Shown here: positions 10,410-26,400 of the stretch, piece by piece | How positions within the stretch are numbered: the stretch's first letter is position 1 | Layout: each line of letters begins with the position of its first letter | DNA from: Basidiobolus meristosporus CBS 931.73 | Taxonomy: Eukaryota > Basidiobolomycota > Basidiobolomycetes > Basidiobolales > Basidiobolaceae | Assembly: GCA_002104905.1 (NCBI GenBank) | Contig: MCFE01000445.1 | Location: forward strand, 1-64,000 | Direction: 5' to 3' | DNA length: 64,000 bases | Made by a program: the position numbers and the translations under genes | The notes under the pieces: model-generated | The model's input: only the letters and a program-made list of their open reading frames with translations | Told to the model about the DNA's origin: nothing | Database searches by the model: none

Positions 10410-11673
10410 ATGGCGTTGAAGGTAAGTAAAGGGCTGTGTGCATAGCATGATACCGACTAACCCCGTTTGAAGCACCTAACACAGAAAGTTGCCCAAGAGC
10501 TCGATAAAGAATTGATGACTGCTACCCAAGGAGGGTTTTCTGTCGATCAACTAATGGAGCTAGGTGAATCTCTTCTCTTTTCTTTTTTCTCCACTCAACC
10601 CACTAAAAATCCAGTGTAAACATACTGTACTCTACGACAGCTGGCTTGAGTGTGGCACAAGCGATTACCAAAGTCTACCAAAATTCAACTCACCCGCGCC
10701 TGTTGATCTGTTGCGGGCCCGGAAATAACGGAGGGGATGGTGTGTGGTTGTTTCCCATTTATGTGGAGGCTTTCATAGAAGCAGCACACTAACTGTTGAG
10801 GGCTACCAGGTCTCGTTGCAGCTCGTCATTTGACTCACTTTGGCTATAATCCTGCAATATATTGTCCAAAGCCAAGCAAGAAGGACCTGTTCAATGTATG
10901 TAAGCAAGACGCTCTAATTGGAATCATATGTAACTCTTTCGTTTCTGTAGAACCTGATTACCCAATGCAAAAACCTCAACATCCCATTCATTGAAGATTT
11001 GGAGGCCCAAGTGCAAAACTCGGATCTCATCGTCGACGCGATTTTTGGTAAAACTCGATACTTAGTTCACCCAGAATCGGCTCGAATTAACTTTCATATG
11101 TAGGCTTCAGCTTTGCTGGAGAAGTTCGTGATCCATTTAAGCAAGTGATCCAGGTATCTAATTTCTGAAAGATAGCTCGAAGTGACTATAACAAATATAC
11201 TCACGGGGCTAAATTAGATTTTCTCAAGCACCAAGCTTCCAGTTGTTGCAGGTAGCCATCATCTTTAAGCATTCAATATTTAACGCAACATAGATGATTA
11301 ATATCTTACCTTTCAAACAGTTGACATTCCATCAGGGTGGCAAGTTGATGAAGGCAACTTTATTATCTAACCCTTTCCCATTAGCCATTCCACCAACAAA
11401 CATAACCATATAGAAGCAACCGTGGAGTCTGAGTACCAACCGGAAATGCTGGTTTCTCTCACCGCACCCAAGCTGGCAGCAAAACGCTTCCGTGGGAAAT
11501 ACCACTACTTGGGCGGGCGCTTTATTCCCAAGTAATTAACTCCTCACATCAATTCGGATTAGGGCACTTACTGAATGTTAAATAGGGATTTTGCGGAGAA
11601 GTACGGACTCAAACTCCCACAGTACCCAGGAACTGACCAGTGTGTGGATATAACCAATCTCTCAAATCTTTAG
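10410..11673 (+). CDS. NNR1: NAD(P)HX epimerase (YjeF_N/NNR1)
   Basis: Epimerase that interconverts R- and S-NAD(P)HX so that the partner dehydratase can repair damaged hydrated NAD(P)H. Ten exons: 10410-10421, 10473-10563, 10641-10739, 10810-10895, 10951-11047, 11104-11153, 11218-11251, 11321-11353, 11414-11531, 11586-11673 (235 aa). Motifs: [21 protein letters not shown], the phosphate-binding loop [32 protein letters not shown] with the active-site Asp, [18 protein letters not shown] and HYLGGRFIP. This is the epimerase alone, not the bifunctional bacterial fusion. The first coding exon is only 12 nt. The eighth intron (11354-11413) has GC-AG borders. No clear transit peptide is seen, so a cytosolic form is likely. 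Confidence 0.93.
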
Positions 11674-11843
11674 CTCTTTGCCAAAATGAAAAGCCCCGAG
11701 ACACTACGCTCTCAATGCTATTAAAGTTTATTTGTACTTATATCTATTGGTATCCATTTCAAAATGTATATACGTGAGTAGTTGGTTTTATGGTAGGAAG
11801 GTCAGATGATGAAGTCAAGATATAAGCAAGCGCGTAAGTTGGA

Positions 11844-12855
11844 TTACTTGCTGGCTGATTTTTCCCATTGAGAAACGCCGCCCATGAAGGAAGTAATCGC
11901 ACTGTCAAGAAGCGTTAGTGTATGAGCGCCAAGAATCCAAAAACCCAGGACAACTTACCCTACAGTGCCTACGACACCTTCATTAAGATGGATGTAGTTC
12001 AATCCAGCAAGTGGAATAATCATGTCAAGGGAATCAATAACGAATTGGTACAAGACACCATTCTTGATGCTAATCAGGATATACCAATTTAGACATTGCG
12101 TTCTGTTATGAATTCTTAACTATGCACTTACGTTGACAAGTTGGCCAATTGAAGCTTGTTGTTAGCGGTTGAGCCACCGGCCTCAGTTTTCACAGCCTGA
12201 ACTCTCTTCAAAACGCCATACTCAAGATACAATTGTCTCAATCTGTAGAGACCGGCCAACCAGGAGAACACAATGGCGTACAGCCAGTAGCGGTTGGAAT
12301 GATCATTGTACTTCTTGATGTTTTTGAACTTGTACAGTCCTACGCTGTCAATCTATTGCTTCACGTTAATAGATCTCTTAGGAGGTATCACCACTGCATA
12401 CGTACCCAGCACAGCATGTCATAAATGAAGTAGAGGCCATTGGCACCGCATTTACCAATATTACAGATTCTAAGAACGGTATCTTTGACTGAGTAGGAGT
12501 TGGCGATGCCCTGTACCATTTCGATGGGCTTACCTAAACGCAGTACTACATACAAATTCAGATACGAAGAATTAGCGAATTGTAGATGGTGACACTCCGT
12601 CGGATGTGGCGCAACGCCAGCTGTCCCGATGCATCCCGATTGTTAACCGTATTCCGTGTTCGTGTACTTACGTCTACGAGCAAGACCCAAGTGAGCCTTC
12701 AGCTTTTCAACTGCAAGATAGGCATCTTTCGAATTTTGACGCAAGAGGTACCAGGAATAGAAACGGGCAAAGTACTGAACAAATCGATACACTTTGTCAC
12801 GGCCATTGGTAGTAGCGAGGAAATTTACGTAAGTGTTAACTGTGTTGGCAACCAT
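11844..12855 (-). CDS. PEX11: Peroxisomal membrane elongation factor PEX11
   Basis: Membrane-remodelling peroxin that promotes peroxisome elongation and division. Five exons on the minus strand: 12855-12672, 12545-12406, 12352-12132, 12069-11959, 11901-11844 (237 aa, the usual length). Signatures: the N-terminal FLATTNGRDKVYRFVQYFAR amphipathic region, LEKLKAHLGL-like stretch (here VEKLKAHLGLARR), LRLGKPIEMVQ, GANGLYFIYDMLCW, and the hydrophobic C-terminal part with DMIIPLAGLNYIHLNEGVVG and ITSFMGGVSQWEK. The first intron (126 nt) is the longest in the gene block. It is convergent with NNR1, 170 bp between stop codons, and divergent from the WDR5 gene. Confidence 0.92.
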
Positions 12856-15337
<2,482 letters not shown>

Positions 15338-17571
15338 CCGGCTCCTCCCCACTTGGATCCCTCGGCTTCACCTTTGACCCTCGGATGTTCACGGTTTCGG
15401 AATTTTGAGACGTTGCTGATTTTTATGTTCTCTTTTTGATTGATCAATTTATGAATGTGTAAATAACTAATCTAGTAAAATAGCATATTTCTCCATTTCA
15501 ATGGTCTACCCCATTCAAGGCTGCACCCAGACCCATGGAGTTGGTTGGAAACTTACGACCTGCATCAGACTGAAGGCTCAGGTCAAGCTTTGCAACCACC
15601 CATGAATGGTACAGTCTCTGTTGGGAAGGCCTGAGGAAATATTGCCACTGGCAGTTTGCAACACCCCCATATCTTTTTTGTATTGTGTTGTATTGTATAG
15701 TAGATAGCCATGACAATTATAAGATAAGTGACTTGATGCTCACAGGTCTGGTTCCAACTAGATAGTGTGCCTTCCAAGTGCTCTCTCTACTCTAGGCTGT
15801 CATGGCCTGAAGGGGGCTTTGAAAAGGAATCTTGAGATCTGGTGAGGCTAGTAGAGGCCCAATTGTCTAGTGGCCATTTCGATTGTCAGACACGGACAAG
15901 GAATGTTGAGCAGCCAGGGATGGGTCAGTCGGAAACCATTGCGCGCTCTATGCTGCATTCGTGTGCAACCCACCCAAGCAACCTTTGCAATGCTCCAATC
16001 CGGCAAATGCTCACATTATAAATGCATAATCGTGGGGGAGGGCACATTCTTGTTGGACGATTTCTCCCGGACAAGAAATGGGGATCTAGACAGTGACTTA
16101 TGCCACTAGAACTTGCACACAATGTCTTGGTGTGGGCCAGAATCTGGTGCAAAAAGGACCCGGTGAGGACAAATACCTTTCCAAGTTCCCTCTTTGTTTG
16201 CCCAAGTTACAGATTCTCAAGCTTCCGCCACCGTTGGTGCCACTCACTTGAAACATGAGTACTCGGCAGACATTGTCTACGGACGGTGTAACCAAAGTGA
16301 TATCAAACCTCTCTTGTTGATCATTTCATATCCAGTACAATGAATAAATTCCTCAAGGGGATTGTTGTAGAGGGGGATTTAGGGGAATGTAACGAGGCAT
16401 CCTGTTTATTCTCCTAAGCAGCGGCCGTATTCCTTCCGAAACCATTGTCCTGATAAAGCCATATGATTAATTATGCACGTAGGTAACGATGAAGCAGATC
16501 AATGAGCAAGCCAGCAGTGGTGCCTTGTGAGATGGGTGTGGTATTAAGTGGACAACGGTTGAGAAATACTGGATTTTTCTTGAACGATGGAAATGGGTTT
16601 CCGGTTGGCAGACAAGATTTCGTGATTTTCCACATAATTAGATGCTTTCCAAGGCGGCTCGTCGTAGAGCAACCATAACAGTTGTCGCACCTTGCTGGGG
16701 GATCGGTTAGCGTTCGCCGAGTTGAAGATGGGCGGCGACTATTCGCCAGGCCCCCTGCCCCCTTCCCTCCCCCAGTGACACCGGAGGAAGATGGCACTGC
16801 ATACCGCATGCATCCAGAAGAATGCAGCTCGGGATGATTTGTGAATTACTTAATCATGGGTATTTCTAGAAGTGGCCACTGATTGATGTGGTCATTTGGG
16901 TGCCAGAATCAATTACTGGCTACGGAGTTGTTCGCATCCTACCTGATTGTTCGGTACATTGGGAGCACGATTGGCGCAATGGGCAAAGGCAGAACGGAGA
17001 TTTTTCCAGAATCGAAATACCGAACAGGCTGTGAAACATTGGGTTGCTACGCTCGGGCATCACCAGGTCGAGTCATCACCAGATGCTGCTGGTTCTGGGA
17101 TGGTCCACTGCATCCCCTCATAGGGCAATGGTCAAGGTACAAACATCATGCGGTGATGCCATGCATCCATTATGGGGAGAGGAGCCATCGCAAGATTCCC
17201 AAATCCTGAATCGCCCAGGAAATTTCGCTAACCCAAGATGTTTACGCACCTGCAGCACCTGCACACGTCGGGGAAGATGTGGCGATGCCTGCGATTTCTA
17301 CCGCCCTGCGATGAATGGGATTCCACGCACGGGAATCGATTTCCATGGGGGCACACTGATTAGGCGAAGTGACACATCTTGGGTGCCTTGAGCCGCCAGA
17401 ACGCTCCTATTGGTGAGCAGGGTTGTATTATCAATCCTTTCAATATTTATACATAAATATGGATCACTTGGCGAACGGTATATACAAGAACTGATAAGAC
17501 ATGAGGATGTGATAAAGCGAGGAAAGGGACTTGGAATATGAAATACATAGTCATAGGGCCCGCGTCCCTAT
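15338..17571. other. Convergent intergenic region, no gene recognised
   Basis: These 2.2 kb separate the 3' ends of WDR5 (+) and the cyclin gene (-). Several openings of 60-115 codons occur on both strands (for example 16471-16809 minus, 17044-17391 plus) without motifs. No repeat family from the rest of the window is visible. Confidence 0.45.
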
Positions 17572-18844
17572 TCACCGATGAAACCGGTGCTCCAATACGT
17601 TGGGCATGGAGTATCTGGGTTGTGAATATACAGGTGATGTGGAATGGTACCCTACACATTCGATCGATGGGAGCAGTAAGGACACCGGGTTGGCCACGGA
17701 GCTCTTTCGACCATGGTTGTACGGGTAGGGCGCCACCACCCTGTTACGCTTGGTTTCCATTGCTCTATAACTGTGGAAATCAAGCTCACTGTCTCTCCGC
17801 TTTCGGGAAGAGGTGTTGGCGATGACATTGGGGACTGGCTTCATTGCAGCTAACCAATGCTCCGATATCATGTACAGGGATGGTTGGTTGGTGGGGGTTG
17901 GGACAGGGTTTCGGGCCATGGGGAGGTACTTTCCGTTGTAAGGGTGGAATGTGCTTCTAGGTGTAGCCTTCGCGGAAGGGGCAGGATGTGATAGATACTG
18001 TCTAGACTTTTTGTGGGTGAAGCTGTCGGAGTAGCGACGCTGATTGCTATACGAGGTCTTGGTAGTTGATGCGAGGCTCGGGGCAGACGACGCAGGCTTG
18101 GCGAGGAGCGATTCAAGTTGGGAGTTCAACTCTCCTGGCGTAATACGCAAGTCGAATTTCTAGGAACAGGCTGTTTAGTTTGGGTGTTGCCGAGGGCTAT
18201 CCAATGCCACTACTTACCAACAACTCGAGTAGCTGCCGTTCCATCAGATTCACCTCGGCCAGGGAGAATAATGATGTGTATCGAGCCCAGTACGTGTTCT
18301 TCGGCGATGCGTCATTGAGATATTTGCTGGCGATGATGAGGGCAGCCAAAAATATCCGATGGCAAGTACACTGCATGCCTGTTGATGAGGGTCTATGAGT
18401 GTCGAGATCGGGGATATATTCTACATCAGATGCCTACCTCGTGCAAACTCGGGCAAGCTCTGTCTTAAACGATCCAGGTATACCATGGTGCATAGGAACG
18501 ATGGCGTATGAACCTTCGATCTGGCCGCTAGCTCTCTGATGAATGTGCTGAGGGGTGGGATTTGTGGCTGACGCTCCACGGGAGAGAGATAGGATCGGTA
18601 GGAGCCCACAGTGGTGGGCGTGGAAGGAGGTGATGGCAGTTGTCTATTATCGGAGTCGCAGGTGGGTGTACACTTGATCACCGCAGCCGCTTTGGATGTC
18701 ACCAAGTCTAGGAAAGCAACGACGGTTTAGAACGAGGATGTGGGGAGAGAGGGAGCCAAGGGACATACCAATCATAGCATCAGTGATTGGGGAGCTCATC
18801 AGGGCAGCCATGACGCTGTCACTAGGGCCATTGGCATCCGACAT
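17572..18844 (-). CDS. Pho85-type (PCL/Pho80-like) cyclin
   Basis: Regulatory cyclin for a Pho85/CDK5-like kinase. Four exons on the minus strand: 18844-18769, 18707-18438, 18378-18218, 18159-17572 (364 aa). The cyclin box lies at about residues 76-175: PPLSTFIRELAARSKVHTPS, LCTMVYLDRLRQSLPEFARG, IFLAALIIASKYLNDASPKN, YWARYTSLFSLAEVNLMERQ, LLELLKFDLRITP. This is the PCL1/2-Pho80 arrangement rather than a mitotic B-type cyclin. The C-terminal 190 residues are Ser/Pro/Tyr-rich and basic (includes SSRKRRDSE), probably disordered and phosphorylated. Introns are 58-61 nt. The PCL subclass cannot be resolved by eye. Confidence 0.9.
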
Positions 18845-21800
18845 GTTCGTTTGGTTTGGTGGGCCCGAGGGAGTGGAAGCGATGAACAAGAAATGTGGGA
18901 AAATGGCAAAGAATCGCAGTGATTGCTGATTTACAATACGCACAAGGGTAATCTATCTTTCAAATTGTTGACAAGTGCAATGGTGTTGATCAAGGATATT
19001 TCTGGTGGGAAGGAGCCGTGGCTTTTATACCATGAACAACGAGAGCCATCCTGATCGGAATGGCTGAGATGATTAGAGCAGCAGGCAGCTACCAATCTGA
19101 TACCCGCGTTTCCTACAAGCAACAACTCAGATCATAAGATTATAGTCAGGTTTTGGAACAGGGGCAATCATATAGGATCCGTAATAGATTTTGTAACAAA
19201 TCCATATGGCACTGATGCACAAGTCTCTAAATTTACAAGCACCACTCGCCAATCACAGCCAGCCTTCACGTTACTAAATCTCAGCGTAGTCACAGGTTGA
19301 CTCTGGAAAGTTCAACAGTGATTTCAACTGCGCAATAGGGATGCATCCTTTTTGGTAGGATATGTCATATTGATCCTAATTTAAGCTAGAATATTCCTGG
19401 CCAAAAGCGAAGTACCTAATCATGATTGATTATGAAGAACTGCACAATACAGACCTAACGTTGCCCAGTAATATGCACCGGAGCTTGCACAAGAGCTCAT
19501 CCCATCAACCGAGCCATTTGGGCCAACGCTGTTGCGAGCGGTCTGCGTGATTCGTCCGTTGGTGGAATGATTCTTCCTTTGCCAACACACCCAATATTGC
19601 GCTGGCAGAGCAATCTGGGTGATTCAGACTCGGGTGCGGATTGCCAAATGATGTCAACGTGCCAGGCTGAACGTGATGATTCCATTTGCCCAGATCAATG
19701 CATACAATTTTAGAGGCCCTATATCCGTCAAGTCCAAAAGGATGCTGCTGGTGCGTAGCGTCGGTGAAATAGGAGTTTGTGTACTGCAGAGGAGCTGGTG
19801 CGCTGTTTCATCGATTACTAATTCGCGAGATAGGCTGGCACGGAGTCAACCACGATACCAAGCCTCGATCCCCTATGCCATCCTTGCCCCCTACAAGGCA
19901 GCCATTCCGATTCATGGTCCAGAAACCATTAGCCCCAACTTCCAAGCGCTAGGGATAAGTCCCACTCGGATGGATGTGTTGCTGGCACCTTGTGAGCAGC
20001 TAGATTGCAAGCGGTGTGCTCTGGTGAAAGTCTTCGCTAGCTTGAGTGGTGCCCACGGCTTTGCCGCATCAATGGCATGGCTGGCTGGATTCCCACTGCT
20101 GCTGACCAGGGTTTCCACAGCCGCTGCAAGCGACTGCGCAGGTTGAGGTTGCGGTGAGAGACTGAGTCATCACTGAAATCAATCATAGGGAACCGAGAAG
20201 TCCATCTATTTGATGTCTTATGGTGTGTGACACTAGGGTGAGATGGGTGGGGGTTTGGTTCGGTTTGTTCCATTGCTTTGTAAAACTGCTTGGTTAGGGA
20301 GCAGATGTCCAACATCGTACAAGGAATGCTATGAAAGCCCTTCATTTTACTTTTATCCGACTGAATCGCAGCAGCGGTCCTGAGGTTGTGTGATGAGAAC
20401 GCTCGGGTTGGACCAATTGAGCCACATAGTGAGGCAGACCGATAGGCCTAATTTGGAATATCATCTCCTTTGGTATCAAAGGTTCCAGTAGAAAATACCG
20501 GGCAGCATGCTGAGCAAACTGGCTGGCAGAATGCAGTAGCTCCCAAAGTCGAATGGAGCAGCGATAATCTGGCTCTGAAACACTTGTTACAGCTCAACAT
20601 CACGGAGCACTGTAGGTGTTCCGACTTGGATTCTACCACCAGTAGTGGGGCTGGCGCATAACCGGTTGACCGATGGAGACATGTACCGGAATAGTCTGAC
20701 ATTGTTTTCATGTGCTTGCTGCTGTATCAAGCAATGGGTTCGGCTGGTTTGGAATCTAGTCGTCCCAAGTATGGGTGGAGAGTGTGAATGCCCGCTGAAT
20801 CCCACTGAAGCCCCCATCGATCCCGTTCAAGCTCAAGCGGCCTTCTGGTGTCAAATGACAGGGATGCCTACCAGATCGCAATTAATATCCGCAGATCGTT
20901 CTGAATTTCCTATTCACCTGGTGCGCTGGGCTGTTTGGACATGAAATGACCGGTTCGCTCGACTGCATAGGAAATTAGGGGTTGACACCTCTCATGGACG
21001 TTTCATCCCTTAAAGCAACCCTCCTGCAACGGAGAGTTTGGCGTAGCTGTGGGTTGCGATCCGAGTAGCCGCTGTAGGAAGAAGGATGTGTACCACCACT
21101 GGCACCAGGCCCCCGATCCTGTTGGTCTTGAGGATTTGTGGTTACCAAGACATTGGTGGTGTTTCGATGTTCTGATAAGGTTGCCAGCCCAGCAGACTGT
21201 CTCAAGGGAATACAGAGTCATTGGCTTGGGTGAGGTTAACCATATGTTTTAGGCACTTCTTTCCTGACTGCTTTGATTTCTTAAATGGAACCGATGAATT
21301 AGTATGAAACGCATCATCTGAATGGATGGTTGAAGAGGGGGATGCCACTTGTGCTACCATCTCCGACAACATCAGCCATGAACGTCACTCAGCCCAATCG
21401 TCCATCCAATTTTAGCAGCTTCCGCATTAGACGAAGACCGTTCTTTCTGATAAGAGTCACTGGTCCTGAGATTTTGTTGAACGCGATGGGGGATGTCTAG
21501 GGTTAGACTATACTAGTATATTAAAGGAAGCCAAAGCACCACTCTTTGCATCATTGTCTGATGTTTTAATCTAGTGAGAATTGGGCAGTGTCTGAGACCT
21601 TGAGGCCATGGATTTGGGTTCGTCGATGGAAAATACAAACTCTGGGGGTCATATGATGGCCAGCCAATTCCGCTGCCATCGATAAATGATGGTAGCCAAT
21701 CCCCATTGGCACCGGCACCGTCACTGCAAAGGATCCACGATCATTAGCAAGCCTGTCGATATGGTCAAGGCCCCATCTTACTCGACCAGCAACATCGGAG

Positions 21801-23310
21801 GGAATTGATAGGATGCGCGTTCGCTCCCATTTCCCATTTACCCAAGGATGTCAACAGGCTTCCCAAATTGGCTTTCGAAAGCACACTGACGCAAGCCGTC
21901 CGGAAAATCCCCTAGCGGTGGCTGACATGCTGATCATAATGTCCTCCTCGCACCATTCCAAGGGGTCAGCCAGAGCACCGTCCATACCATTGTCGCACTT
22001 GGGCGGGGCCTTTCTTGGTTGCATTCTCGTGCATGCCATCGCCCCGCCGCCCGCATTGGAATCCTCAGCGATCCTGGCCACCAGTGAGCGCTTCCAGCGG
22101 GAAATGATTCCAGCAAACTGCATCTGGATTAGGCATTTCCCACTCGAATAAAACTGGTTTCGGAAATGTTTAACACACTTCTCGGCTCGTCAGATCCCAT
22201 GAAGATTCCAAATTGGCCAGCTGCGTGTAGTCGAGACATAAACAGCATCAAACAACAGTGTTAGTAGCCTGGGCGAATCCGCCTGATTGGATGGCCCATA
22301 ACAAAGCATCTTTTTATAAACCAAGGAGAACTGGGCAAAATCATGCGCATGGCCGTTGATAAAAGCTAAGGATAGAGGCTCTGATGTGATCCTGTGGCAT
22401 TGTAGGGAGGACGGGTGGAGACGAAACGAAGTGACATGTCGGGACAAATGTCAGCTTAGTGGTATCTAGTGAGCAGGGGTGATGAGTTACTTTTGGAGAC
22501 CGCCCCGCTTCGCATGCTTCTGCCACAAGTTCCCAAGAGTTCCCAGAGGTGGACTATGGCTTAGCAAGCTCTAGTGGTGCTGAGGTTAATTAATGTGTTG
22601 GTTAGCGCTTGCCTCTGACAGAAAGTTCACATTGGACGTGGCTGAAGATTGGGTCGTTGAGGATGGGCTTCCTATTGGAGATCTTCATCACAGTCATTCG
22701 TAAAAATCAATGATTCAAATGGCTATTTGTGTGATGGCCATCTCCATTTGCATTGATGTTCAGAGAATTTTCTTTGGCGTAAGAGCATCGATTCCAACAT
22801 GTCTGAGCTTGGCAATCTCATCACTGTTAGCCGCGCACCAAAGGTGCTATCAATAGTGATCGAGACTGTTTAGTCCGTATTTAATATCAATATGGCTCGC
22901 TGGTTGGTGAAATCACAAATTTAGCTCGGAACGCAGGACCAACAGCTATTGCTCAATATGGGCCTTGTTGATACATCTCAATGAGAGTTCTCACACAGTA
23001 GTGCAGGTTTTAAATAGGGTTATCACCAGAACTATCTGTTCATCAGAGTCAGCTAAGACAATGGCCATTATCACTTCGATGATGATAATGAACATATGTG
23101 CAATCTGCTCGTGGTGGCCTCCAATGGTAGCTGGTGCACGTTCCTCAAATCATCTAGCAATGACTGTGTCATATAATGAAGGACTTGTTAAACTTGACTA
23201 CCCCAACTTCACTTGATTCAGCAGCGGTGGGATTTATTTATCCCCAATACTACATCGCCGAGTTTTACAACTGAAGTGATGCTTACTCCTCACTAATCAC
23301 CCAGAATAAC
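18845..23310. other. Gene-poor stretch, nothing recognised
   Basis: No gene, RNA or known repeat family is identified in these 4.5 kb. The part at about 19.5-22.5 kb is richer in G+C and carries overlapping openings of 60-157 codons on both strands (for example 19673-20146 plus, 20345-20037 minus, 21813-22151 plus, 22123-21851 minus). None has a motif or a convincing exon chain. It could hold lineage-specific exons or eroded coding sequence. Confidence 0.35.
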
Positions 23311-23448
23311 TTATTCTATCCTTTTCTTGGCGGTCGCTTTGATAACACCATACTTGGGTTGTCTGGCTTTACGCCCATCCACCCAATAGACTCTGCCATT
23401 CCCATTCTTTGTTACCGTATATGATGCTTGGTAGAAGTGCGAGCCCAT
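23311..23448 (-). CDS. Hypothetical 45-residue ORF or terminal exon
   Basis: An ATG-started minus-strand frame whose translation contains GSHFYQASYTVTKNGNGRVY and VDGRKARQPKYGVIKATAKK, strongly basic at the C-terminus and balanced in composition. It reads more like a protein tail than its surroundings. A longer minus-strand opening (23669-23448) lies immediately upstream in another frame, so this could be the last exon of an unrecognised gene. No family assignment. Confidence 0.25.
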   Translation of the reverse strand: MGSHFYQASYTVTKNGNGRVYWVDGRKARQPKYGVIKATAKKRIE

Positions 23449-26400
23449 CACATCAGTCTTGAGAACTGCCTCCCTGACTGAGTAAAATATTGCAAGAGTA
23501 TGGTATCATAATGACGACGCCCATCTGCAGGAAGCCAGTTTAGCAAGAATTCCAGGAGGACTGGATCGATGCATGATAGTAAACACAGATCATGGTTTGT
23601 ATATAGGAGTGACAGAATTAATTTATCTAGTAGTTGTGGAACTTTAGTGGAAGATGTTGAATAATTCACTCAAAGTACATCTTGCTGCCGGCATCTAGTA
23701 TAGTCTAAATTAATGACGATTTTGTTGTAAATAGATAGTTTTGCACCTATTCACACATCATTTCTCACTTAGTCTGGTTAGAATCCATTTCCATGCCATG
23801 CTTTTGATTGATACTTTAAGGTTGTGGAGGTATGAAGTTGCAGTCTGTCCTGGAATAGGGATCCATATATGGTACCTGTATTTTGACAGCATTCATAGCA
23901 CAGTCCTGTGGTGGAGTTGCTGAATTACCAAATGCATGGGCACGTGGATCAGTCAAGCAACAAGTGGATTCTGTATGTGGTCAAAATAGCAGTTATCAAT
24001 TCAGACAGGTTTTGTTGGATGGCTCTCCAGAACTGCAGCATGGCAATTAGTATTTCAACTGTCTGTCCAAAGTATTGCTACTTGAATCAATACACCAATT
24101 GATAAAAAAGCGTGATTGCATGTATTCAAATTCTTATTATTTAATGAGATTAAGAAATTAACAGACTTTGAATAACGAACTACAAGTTCTCAATATATCT
24201 TAATGCGTGTATATGCGATGGTTTTACTAGCCAAACACTACTGCAATACCAAGCTATGTGGAAGCATTGTCTCCAAATTACACCCAACAACTGTATTTAT
24301 GAGTGTAACTAGAGGCTGTGGGCACTAGGTACATCTGGGGTTATTGATTAACTCTTTGCCCTCTCATACATGTTTCAACTGTTCATCAAAACACTGCTGG
24401 ATCCTGCACAGCCACTCTCTGAACAGGAGATATAATATTGCACTATAGAAGGCTGAGTATGGAGAATTTGAATACCATTGCAATGTTGGCCCAGGCTACT
24501 ATCCAATGAGATTATGCATGCTATATACAAAACTATTATTTAGGTCCTAGTGCTGCACTCTTAGAGCTCACCTAGATCAACTGTAATGTGTGTAAATCAT
24601 CCTGATGTCTTATCTAGCAATCTTACTGGAATCTGGGCTTTTGGTAACCATTCTTTTGAATTAAAGGCCCGATATGTTCTAGGTAGCCTAAATCTTCCTA
24701 ATCTTCAGTAAATTACTTGTATACCATACAATACATATCACTTGTATGAGCTGTCAAAGGCCTAGATAGATGATTCTCATTCAGCGCATCTGATAGGTGA
24801 TGGTATACTTACGTCTAGAATCACTACCAAGTCTTCCAATCCATTGCTTCCGCAACAACTATCAGTGACACTTGTGCCAACTAAATCGAAACATAAGTCA
24901 CTGAGACTTCATAGATGCTACATTAATTCTGAGATAATGGAAAATAGCTTGGGTCAGGTGCTTAAGGCATTGTTTGTGACAGGTCAAAGAATATGGTTTC
25001 CATGCTCTAGAGAGGTGACCATTCATATCCAATATCAAGTCACATTGACAAAACGACATTGGGTCTAGAATCCCCTCACTGGTTCGAGAAGCTTTATGAT
25101 CTTTTCAATTAGAAGCATTAGGTGGATCTCATCGCAAGCCTCAAATACGCATACTTGGCTTGGCACGGTTGTGACACAAGTAACAACTTTTGTGGTGATG
25201 ATATACTTAATTGATACGCATTGCCACTCATCCTTTGAACCGACTAGTATATTTATGGTGGATAGATGTTCGCTCAGACAGGGCCAGTCAGAGGTGTGTC
25301 AGGAAAAGAGGAATCAGTTGAATGCTTCTTGGCCCAGTTTTGCCTATCTCCATCAAAATGAATGGTTTGATGTCATCAGTCGGTACCCTTCCGGAAACTT
25401 TGAAACTGAATGCATCTTACTCATTATGATTTTATGGTTTATGCAGATTATTTGCTGTGTTGGGCTTGGTTCCCGGCTACCCCAAAACATATCAAAGCCG
25501 AGGTACATGAGTCGGCCGATGAGAACACCGGCAAAGGCCGAAAACGATTCCTCCGGTCTTGGATTTGATCTGTCCCCCAGAAAATCGGAGCAGGGAATAT
25601 TCAAGTGCTTTGTCGTGATCAAGCCTGAAAAAGCATCATCACAGCAGCATATGGTAGCATATGCAGGAGTTTTATTAGTGGTACGAGTATATGTGGAATT
25701 GGTGCCCAGTCTAATAATAGGCTACAGCGTAACTGCATACATCCGCTTTTGCGTTTCAATACATCCCTATGGCCAGGCGATTAATTAGCCCAAGACTGTA
25801 CTTAGAGCCAATTTAGGAGAACCGGATTTTTAGCTATCAAAATTTCCAGCGCTCAACGACAAATATTGTCTAGGATTTGCGAACTGCCCCGCGAACTGGA
25901 GGTGTATAAGTGATAAATAACTTCTCCCAGTGAGCCCATGGAGGAGGAGAGAACTGGGTAGGGTCGCCACTGGCTCAAGTGGTCTCATTTGATCACGTTT
26001 ATACTACTGGGAAGGATTTAGTGGTCTATGGAATCACCCGAATATCTCCACTTATCTCATACATCACCACCTCCATCCTGAAACACGTTTGACCATCAAC
26101 CTGGAAATCCAGGAAACGATTGAGCATCGCCGGTCAGAGCTCACCAAGCTAGATCAAGTATCCAGTGAAGATCAGTTCTGAATAATCATATTACTGGTAC
26201 GAGTAGGGGACCACTGGGTTGGGCTGAATTAGGCCAGGTTTCTATGGGTTGACAAAGCTAGTCTTGAGAGGCTGGTGTTTTCAGGTTGGCGGGTAGACCG
26301 TTGGAAGCACCACTTATTTGGATGTTTGAGTTCCCTTTCCAAGGTTTTGCGGGGGAAGTCAGGGACGAGGATCCTACCTAGTAGCTCTGGGGAAGCAGGA

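Noticed and set aside
15498-16809. Several 65-112 codon openings between WDR5 and the cyclin gene as small genes
   Set aside because: They overlap each other on both strands, lack motifs and splice signals, and vary in frame as chance openings do.
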